Positions 58,284 to 64,000 of a DNA stretch of 64,000 nucleotides are shown piece after piece. The DNA comes from Dyadobacter sp. SG02 (lineage in GTDB: Bacteria; Bacteroidota; Bacteroidia; Cytophagales; Spirosomataceae): contig NZ_FNYL01000012.1 of assembly GCF_900109045.1 (NCBI RefSeq), forward strand, positions 124,001-188,000, written 5' to 3'. How positions within the stretch are numbered: the first letter of the stretch is position 1; each line of letters starts with the position of its first letter. Made by a program: the position numbers and the translations under genes. The notes under the pieces were generated by a model that worked only from the letters and a program-made list of their open reading frames with translations, did no database searches and was not told the DNA's origin.

Positions 58284-59406
58284 GCGATACCAACTTTGAA
58301 GTAAGCCAGGGTGATTTATCCAGAAGTTTTAATGCCAAATCGGTGGTACGGCTCTTGCCAAACAGCTTTTGCAAATGGTAACCCGCCCTGATCCGCGTCC
58401 CGAATGCCGCATTCCAGTCGCGACGATAGTTCTGCGAAGCCTGAATAGGCGTTTGTTTCCCGTTAAAAAGAAGGAATAGCTGCTCCGCAAGCAATTTGGA
58501 AGCGCGCATGCCCATACTCATGCCATTACCACAAAGCGGTGTAATGGAGCCCGCCGCATCGCCAAGCAGGAAAATGCCGTTTGAGTCGGTCTGCTTTTTT
58601 TTGAATTGTACATTACTGATCACTAACGGCTGGGCATTTACAAATTCGGAATGTGTAAAGTAGTTTTTCAAAAGCGGATTTTGATACAATACCCTTTCTT
58701 CCATTTGCTTCACATCCTTTCCGTTTTCCAAAAGATTCCGTGCGGTAGTGAGGTAGCAAAGGCAATACCAACCGCGATCCACTTTGGAAATACCACAATA
58801 GCCGTCGCTGAAATTGTGTAATTCTATCCGGTGGGCAGGAAAATCGGTTTTGATATGGTATTTAACGCCAATATAATTCTGGTTATCAGCATTAAATGCA
58901 TTGGTTTCTGGAAGTTGAATAAATTGCGGTGTGTATTTCCCGTAGCTTCCACACACGACTTTGGAAGTAAAATTTCCGGCCGAAGTTCTGATTTGAAAAC
59001 CGTCGCCGGCATTCCCTTGCACATCCGTCACGCGGCATTCCTGCATGATGCGTACGCCCTTGCGCGAGGCTATTTCAAAAAGACAATGATCCAAACTATA
59101 TCGACTGATCCCAAAACCACCCATTCCGAGCGGATGGTTCAGCATAAACCCGTGATCGGAACTAATGCCTAAGCTATTGATTTCTGGCAATGCAAGGTCA
59201 GCAAGCGGCAACCCCAAACTTTCCAGAAAAGGCCAGCTTTCCATCGAAATGTACTCCCCGCAAACCTTGTGAAAAGGGTATTTGCTTTTTTCAAAAACGA
59301 CAACTGAAATATCCCTGCCGGCCAATTGAACAGCCAGACAAAGCCCTGCCAGCCCGCCGCCGATGATCGCGCATTCGAAATGTTCAGTCCGCGTTTCCAT
59401 AAACAA
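58261..59406 (-). CDS. FAD-dependent oxidoreductase, geranylgeranyl reductase-like, of the type III PKS unit
   Basis: 381 residues with the FAD motif IIGGGLAGLCLAVQL (about 14-28), 'VCGEYISMESWPFLESLG' and the C-terminal 'FLLGDAAGSITPLCGNGMS' block typical of the geranylgeranyl reductase/aromatic hydroxylase group. It may hydroxylate the polyketide ring or reduce prenyl double bonds. A start two codons later (METRTEH) is equally possible. It overlaps the methyltransferase gene by 23 nt and the convergent cyclase by 23 nt. Such flavoproteins often accompany bacterial type III polyketide synthases. Confidence 0.8.
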   Translation of the reverse strand: MFMETRTEHFECAIIGGGLAGLCLAVQLAGRDISVVVFEKSKYPFHKVCGEYISMESWPFLESLGLPLADLALPEINSLGISSDHGFMLNHPLGMGGFGISRYSLDHCLFEIASRKGVRIMQECRVTDVQGNAGDGFQIRTSAGNFTSKVVCGSYGKYTPQFIQLPETNAFNADNQNYIGVKYHIKTDFPAHRIELHNFSDGYCGISKVDRGWYCLCYLTTARNLLENGKDVKQMEERVLYQNPLLKNYFTHSEFVNAQPLVISNVQFKKKQTDSNGIFLLGDAAGSITPLCGNGMSMGMRASKLLAEQLFLLFNGKQTPIQASQNYRRDWNAAFGTRIRAGYHLQKLFGKSRTTDLALKLLDKSPWLTSKLVSLTHGEVF

Positions 59407-60079
59407 TCACTTCATGACGGAATGCCCATTTGTTGCGCACCGTAAATTGAGTGGCGCCCGATTGCTGCAATATCCCCAGCCATTCTTTTTTCTTAAAACC
59501 CCTTAAAACAGAAAGCGGCGCGTCGTTTTTGACAAGGTATGATTTTGAAAAAAGCTGCGTCAACCATTTGATCGAATAATGCGCCATCGGGTTTCTTTCC
59601 AGATCGTTGATCACCAAGATCGCACGGTTGCTCAATGCAAATTGCACGAGTTCTATGAGATCGTCATTCGTAAGGTGGTGACAGAACAGGCAGGCGTGGA
59701 TGACATCGACTTGTGGTAAATGTCGGTAGGTGTTACGGTAATCGTCGCAAATGAGCGTTACACCACTGTTTTGGAGGTTTTTACCGGCATAGGCAATGCA
59801 GTCGGGTTTTAGGTCTATGCCGTAAAGGTCGAGCGCGAAGCCTGCCTTCCGGTTCCATTGGGCGATGCGTTTCAGTGTGTCGCCACCGCCGCAGCCAATA
59901 TCGACGAGCGTAGAGCGCCTGCCTTTTTGCAGCACGCGTTTTAATGCATTAAATGAAATGTCATAACCGCCGAGCCAGTGGTTGATAAAATCCAGCTCCC
60001 GGAGATTTTGAAAAAGGTCGGCGGATGGAATGTCTTCCGCATCCAGCAATTCCTTTTGCAAGCTCCTATGCCTCAACAT
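59384..60079 (-). CDS. Class I SAM methyltransferase of the type III PKS unit
   Basis: 231 residues from the start at 60079, which lies 14 nt inside the end of the synthase gene; an ATG at 60100 is further inside. Motif I is TLVDIGCGGGDTLKRIA, followed by an acidic 'YGIDLKPDC' and 'VDVIHACLFCHHL' as motif IV. It probably methylates the polyketide or prenylated product at O or C. The small size and lack of a membrane helix suggest a soluble enzyme. It is tightly overlapped by both neighbours, so the three proteins are made together. Confidence 0.82.
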   Translation of the reverse strand: MLRHRSLQKELLDAEDIPSADLFQNLRELDFINHWLGGYDISFNALKRVLQKGRRSTLVDIGCGGGDTLKRIAQWNRKAGFALDLYGIDLKPDCIAYAGKNLQNSGVTLICDDYRNTYRHLPQVDVIHACLFCHHLTNDDLIELVQFALSNRAILVINDLERNPMAHYSIKWLTQLFSKSYLVKNDAPLSVLRGFKKKEWLGILQQSGATQFTVRNKWAFRHEVIVYGNAD

Positions 60080-62030
60080 AACGCAGCTGCATGGTTTCAA
60101 TGCTCAGTCCCGGACCGAACGCGGCGGCAAACAGGCGATTACCCAAATGCTCAGGCTTTGCTTTTTCCAACACTTCCTTCAAGACAAATAGCACGGTTGG
60201 CGACGACATATTTCCGTAGTTTTTGAGGACATTATAGGTAGGCCCGAGCAGACATTTGTCTAACTCCAACGCCCCCGCAAAATCGTCCACAATACGCTTA
60301 CCCCCCGGATGGACTGCCCAATGCCGGTAATCTTCCGGTTTGAGCCCCACCGCTCTCAGCATCGGCCCTATATTCTCGCGGATCAGATCGGGTACATAGG
60401 AAGACAAATTCATGATAAAACCCGTCTCTGAAAGCTGCCACGCCATATCGGAATAGCCGTTATGCAGTACCATCGAATTGAAACCGTCGATTTTTACAGG
60501 ATGCAAATAGCAGTCGTCAGGCTGCGAGGTCACCAGCAATGCAGCCGCGCCATCGCCGAAGATCATATTGGAAAGCAGGTAATCGTCATTGTACCGCTTT
60601 TGAAAATGGATGGTACAAAGCTCGGTACACACCACCAGCACTTTTGCATTCGCGTTGCTTTTACAAATGGCATCGGCATTCTTCAACGCCAGGATAGCAG
60701 CATTGCAACCCATGAAATTGACGCTGCTGCGCTGGATGGCAGGATTCAATTTCAGCTCGCGCATGAGCTCCACATCCAGCCCGGGTGCAAATAGCCCGGT
60801 GCACGTGACAGTTATCAAATGGGTGATACGCTTTCTGATATCCTCAAAACCTGGAATTTGTTCAATAGCTTTTCTCGACAGCGCGGTCGCATGCTTTTGA
60901 TAAAGTTGCATTCGCTCGGAAAGTGTCGGCTCGGGCATTAATGTGGCATTCCGGTTGAAAAACTCGAATTCGTCGGGACTTTTATCGAAGTCGGAGATGA
61001 CGGAATAGCGTTTTTCGATGCCTGTTTTGCCGGCGACGATCTTGATTTTCCGGCGTGTATTCAGGTCGTCGGTCGATCGCAGGTAGAAATCCGCGAGCGT
61101 TTCCTGTGCATAACCATATTCGGGAACGGCTGTTTCAATAGAGGATAGATAACTCAATGGAATTCTGTTGATAATAATTAAAACGATGAAACAACTATTC
61201 ATGCAAATCGCCGCTACCCAGTTCATTCGCATGGTATTGCGAAAGTTGGCCTGCCGCCGGTCTTTCCAAACCAGGGTAAACCAGATCCCGAACCAGATCA
61301 CAATGGGGATGAAGAACACCTGGACAATGTAAAAAATCATTCCAAGCTCCCTGGTCGTAAAATACAAATAATAAAACACATTGCAGAGCGCAAACATGGC
61401 CGCCGTAAAGGCAAAAGTGCCGATATAACCCAGTTTGTAGCTCAATGTGACTACGCCGTCGCGCAGGTCCTGCTCGTGCTGGTACACCTGCGTAAGCGGA
61501 TATGCGCCCGCGATCTGGAAAGAGCACCCCAACAGCACGAAGATATTGGCCGTATCGAGCCGCAACGCGGTACCCGAAATGCCGGCGATCGACATGTAGT
61601 AGGTAAATGCCCCCTGAAAAATCACCACGGTCAGAAAGCCGATGAACGGATACTTTTTCAGCCTGATCTGCCGCGAACTATACGCCCTCGATGCCCCGAT
61701 GTACAACACGAGACAGAATGCGAACAACGTATTTACGAAAACGAGCGCCAGAACGGTTGCGGCGACATCCAAAAAAATAGTGAGGTAAAAGAGGTCTTTG
61801 GTGGGAAGTGGCGGCTTTTCCAGTCCGCCAATGCTATCTTCATCGCGATCGACGTAGCTGTTGTAGCCATTACTGGCAGGGTATACAAGGAAATGGATGA
61901 TCAGAAAGCTCCACAGCGCCTGCCTGTGCACCACCTCCTCGGCCTGGCTGTATGCAAACAGAAACAGCGGCGCGAGGAAAAACGAGAACGGGATTCTCAG
62001 GAGCTTGACGGTGTTGCGGTCGATGGGCAT
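60066..62030 (-). CDS. UbiA prenyltransferase fused to a type III polyketide synthase
   Basis: One 654-residue frame. Residues 1-287 form a UbiA-type membrane prenyltransferase with seven to nine helices. Motif 1 is N57-x3-D61-x3-D65 in NSYVDRDED and motif 2 is D188-x2-D191 in YQHEQDLRD; these bind Mg-diphosphate. Residues about 288-654 form a complete type III PKS, beginning 'YLSSIETAVPEYGYAQETLA'. Its nucleophile is Cys442 (NFMGCNAA), with His574 (AVHPGGK) and Asn607 (NYGNMSS), ending 'AFGPGLSIE'. There is almost no linker. The pairing suggests that a polyketide made at the membrane is prenylated by the same protein. The product is unknown. Confidence 0.88.
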   Translation of the reverse strand: MPIDRNTVKLLRIPFSFFLAPLFLFAYSQAEEVVHRQALWSFLIIHFLVYPASNGYNSYVDRDEDSIGGLEKPPLPTKDLFYLTIFLDVAATVLALVFVNTLFAFCLVLYIGASRAYSSRQIRLKKYPFIGFLTVVIFQGAFTYYMSIAGISGTALRLDTANIFVLLGCSFQIAGAYPLTQVYQHEQDLRDGVVTLSYKLGYIGTFAFTAAMFALCNVFYYLYFTTRELGMIFYIVQVFFIPIVIWFGIWFTLVWKDRRQANFRNTMRMNWVAAICMNSCFIVLIIINRIPLSYLSSIETAVPEYGYAQETLADFYLRSTDDLNTRRKIKIVAGKTGIEKRYSVISDFDKSPDEFEFFNRNATLMPEPTLSERMQLYQKHATALSRKAIEQIPGFEDIRKRITHLITVTCTGLFAPGLDVELMRELKLNPAIQRSSVNFMGCNAAILALKNADAICKSNANAKVLVVCTELCTIHFQKRYNDDYLLSNMIFGDGAAALLVTSQPDDCYLHPVKIDGFNSMVLHNGYSDMAWQLSETGFIMNLSSYVPDLIRENIGPMLRAVGLKPEDYRHWAVHPGGKRIVDDFAGALELDKCLLGPTYNVLKNYGNMSSPTVLFVLKEVLEKAKPEHLGNRLFAAAFGPGLSIETMQLRYVEA

Positions 62031-62086
62031 GGGGTCAATTTAGGCAAAAAAGCGATATAACCGTCAGCGGTCAAAATCGCGAAACC

Positions 62087-62887
62087 TCACCCCTCCACCT
62101 TGGTTGTAATCCTCAGCTGATGCGTGTTAAACACCTGTGAATTAGCCGCGACGCTTTTGGTAAGGAAAACACTGCCACCTATGACGCTGTTTTCGCCGAT
62201 GACAGTGTCGCCTCCCAGGATGGTTGTCCGCGCGTAAATGATGACGTTATCGCCTACCGTTGGGTGGCGTTTGGTATTATAAAGCTCTTTCGCAACCTGC
62301 AATGCACCCAGGGTAACCCCCTGATAAATGCTCACATTCTTACCGATCACCGAGGTCGCGCCGATTACAATGCCGGTACCGTGGTCGATCATGAACGGCA
62401 CGCCGATAGTGGCTTCGGGATGAATATCGACGCCCGTTTTGCCGTGCGCATATTCGGTAAGAATGCGCGGAAGCACCGGAATTTCCAGAATACTCAGCTT
62501 GTTGGCAAACCGATATACCGCGATCGCGTAAAAACCGGGGTAGGAAACGATCACTTCGTTGACGCTCGTCGCGGCGGGATCGTATTCGTAGATTTTGCTG
62601 GCGTCGAGACGCAGGTTCTTGTAAATCGCTTCCAGCTCATCGTAAAAAGACGCCACTTTTTGTTCGATAGCGACCTTTTTCGGATCGAGGTAGCTGAGCA
62701 GGATATTTTCAAGATCGATCTGATTTTTCTTCAAAATACCTTCATAGGAGGTCTTTTTGGGCAAATTATTGCTTGGAAAGAGAAAATGGATCAGGTCGTC
62801 GAGCCAGGCTGTGGCATCATGCCAGGAGGGAGTCGCCTCCCACTCTGCATGATGTGTTTTTTTAAGAAGATCGATGAGTGATGACAT
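62087..62887 (-). CDS. Serine O-acetyltransferase, EpsC/CysE type
   Basis: 266 residues. A helical N-terminal domain (about 1-140) precedes a left-handed beta-helix of hexapeptide repeats (about 140-255). 'TGVDIHPEATIGVPFMIDHG' and 'GTGIVIGATSVIGKNVSIYQ' hold the catalytic Asp/His pair and acetyl-CoA site. It makes O-acetylserine for cysteine synthesis. The gene starts 5 bp after the desulfurase stop, so the two form a sulfur-metabolism operon. The long N-terminal domain fits the EpsC-like form usual in Bacteroidota. Confidence 0.92.
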   Translation of the reverse strand: MSSLIDLLKKTHHAEWEATPSWHDATAWLDDLIHFLFPSNNLPKKTSYEGILKKNQIDLENILLSYLDPKKVAIEQKVASFYDELEAIYKNLRLDASKIYEYDPAATSVNEVIVSYPGFYAIAVYRFANKLSILEIPVLPRILTEYAHGKTGVDIHPEATIGVPFMIDHGTGIVIGATSVIGKNVSIYQGVTLGALQVAKELYNTKRHPTVGDNVIIYARTTILGGDTVIGENSVIGGSVFLTKSVAANSQVFNTHQLRITTKVEG

Positions 62888-62892
62888 GTGTT

Positions 62893-64000
62893 TTACTTCT
62901 TCTGCGCGCTCAATCGATGCAGCGTTGCCACCAGCACGTCAATCTCCTCACAGGTATTATAAAATGCGAGCGAAGGGCGAACGGTGGTTTCGAGGCCGAA
63001 TCTTCGCAGAATGGGTTGTGCACAGTGGTGGCCGGAGCGCACGGCGATGCCTTCCTGGTTGAGCGCCGCCCCTACTTCCTCGGTTTTATAACCATCCAGG
63101 ACAAATGACAGTACCGATGCTTTCTCCTTCGCTGTACCGATCAGGCTCAACCCGGGCACATTTTTCATGAAACCGGTTGCATATTCAAGCAGAAAATGTT
63201 CGTACTGATGGATATTTTCGATACCGAGCTGGTTCACATAATCCAACGCCGCTCCCAGCCCCACCGCGTCCGCGATATTACCGGTGCCCGCTTCGAAGCG
63301 CGAGGGGGCTTTGTGGTATTGAATATGCTCGAAAGTCACATCCACAATCATATTGCCCCCTCCCTGCCACGGTTGCGTCGCATTCAGGATTTCTTCTTTT
63401 CCATACAATGCACCAATGCCGGTCGGACCGAAAACTTTGTGGCCGGAGAAGACAAACCAGTCGCAATTCAGTGCAGTTACGTCCGTGCGCAGGTGCGAGA
63501 CGGATTGTGCACCGTCGAGGAGCACTTTCGCCCCGGCCGAATGGGCCATTTCAATGATCTGCTTCGCGGGCGTTACCGTTCCCAATGCATTCGAAACCTG
63601 TGTGAAGGAAACGAGCTTGGTTTTCGGGTTCAATAATCCGGCATAGGCATCCAGCAAAATCTGCCCGTCGTCGTCGACCGGGATAACGCGCAGGACGAGG
63701 CCCTTTTTATCCGCCAGTTGCTTCCACGGTACGATATTGGCGTGGTGTTCAAGGTGGCTTACGATGATTTCATCGCCTGCATTGAGGTTCTGATCACCCC
63801 AGGTTTTGGCTACCAGGTTAATGGCTTCTGTGGTACCGCGCACAAAAACGATCTCATTCACGGAACCTGCATTCACAAATGCCCTTACCTTCTCCCGTGC
63901 GCCCTCGTAGGCATCCGTAGCGCGGGCGGCGAGCTCATGCGCTGCGCGATGGATGTTGGAATTTTCGTGTTCGTAGAAATAGCTGATCCGCTCGATCACC
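62893..64000 (-). CDS. sufS: Cysteine desulfurase, SufS/CsdA type (5' end outside window)
   Basis: PLP enzyme that takes sulfur from cysteine as a persulfide for Fe-S cluster assembly. The frame is open at the window edge and the first 40 or so residues are missing. Visible parts are 'FVRGTTEAINLVA', 'SHLEHHANIVPW', 'VLLDGAQSVSH', the PLP Lys in FVFSGHKVFGPTG, and the catalytic Cys in VRSGHHCAQP near the C-terminus. That short Cys loop with RSGHHC marks the group II (SufS) class. The neighbour is a serine acetyltransferase. Confidence 0.92.
   Translation of the reverse strand, partial: VIERISYFYEHENSNIHRAAHELAARATDAYEGAREKVRAFVNAGSVNEIVFVRGTTEAINLVAKTWGDQNLNAGDEIIVSHLEHHANIVPWKQLADKKGLVLRVIPVDDDGQILLDAYAGLLNPKTKLVSFTQVSNALGTVTPAKQIIEMAHSAGAKVLLDGAQSVSHLRTDVTALNCDWFVFSGHKVFGPTGIGALYGKEEILNATQPWQGGGNMIVDVTFEHIQYHKAPSRFEAGTGNIADAVGLGAALDYVNQLGIENIHQYEHFLLEYATGFMKNVPGLSLIGTAKEKASVLSFVLDGYKTEEVGAALNQEGIAVRSGHHCAQPILRRFGLETTVRPSLAFYNTCEEIDVLVATLHRLSAQKK

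Noticed and set aside
1..64000. CRISPR arrays, tRNA or rRNA genes, insertion sequences, prophage
   Set aside because: None recognised by eye. The tandem repeats at 28021 and 32739 lack the spacer pattern of CRISPR, and no transposase or integrase frame is present.

Overview
The window reads as a chromosomal segment of a Bacteroidota species, most likely from the Cytophagales and close to Dyadobacter (the genus is inferred from gene content, not from a search). Supporting signs are two proteins ending in type IX secretion sorting domains, several promoters of the Bacteroidetes form TTTG-N19-22-TAnnTTTG, a flexirubin/aryl-polyene pigment cluster, and a carotenoid cluster led by a B12-type MerR regulator. 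No rRNA, tRNA, CRISPR array, insertion sequence or origin was recognised.

Layout. 1-4739 holds the end of a nucleoside hydrolase, a Bcr/CflA drug exporter, an antitoxin beside a decayed PIN toxin, and a proton/sodium-pumping pyrophosphatase. 5024-25679 is a large pigment locus of the flexirubin/aryl polyene type. One leftward operon (17820 to 14339) carries the aromatic amino acid ammonia lyase, a ketoreductase and a ketosynthase. A second (14046 to 5024) carries ACPs, ketosynthases, dehydratases, a thioesterase, an acyltransferase, a deacetylase, a LolA-like carrier and a glycosyltransferase. A divergent rightward operon (17967-24635) carries a 1287-residue MMPL/acyltransferase/methyltransferase fusion, a CrtI-like oxidoreductase and a halogenase-like flavoprotein. 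A Cys-less ketosynthase-like gene closes the locus.

25722-38669 is mainly housekeeping: glpD, a BON-LysM protein, rpsF-rpsR-rplI, yggS, a family 9 glycosyltransferase, rodA, PBP2, a NFACT/RqcH-like protein and an intact PIN toxin-antitoxin pair. 38761-43544 is a tetR-tolC-emrA-emrB efflux operon with a tandem palindromic operator. 43793-46971 is a secreted metalloprotease that appears frameshifted. Then come ruvC, a flippase-like membrane protein, a glycosyltransferase and a T9SS choice-of-anchor A surface protein.

52323-62030 is the second specialised-metabolism region. A LexA-like repressor and a CarH-like B12 photoreceptor are transcribed divergently. The CarH-like gene leads crtI-crtB-idi-crtZ-crtY, predicted to convert GGPP to zeaxanthin. 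Converging on it is a three-gene unit whose first gene is a single ORF joining a UbiA prenyltransferase to a type III polyketide synthase, followed by a methyltransferase and a flavin oxidoreductase. This looks like a compact pathway for a prenylated, methylated polyketide (meroterpenoid) that could draw isoprenoid from the same pool as the carotenoids. It is the best candidate here for an undescribed system. The window ends with an EpsC-type serine acetyltransferase and the 3' part of a cysteine desulfurase gene.
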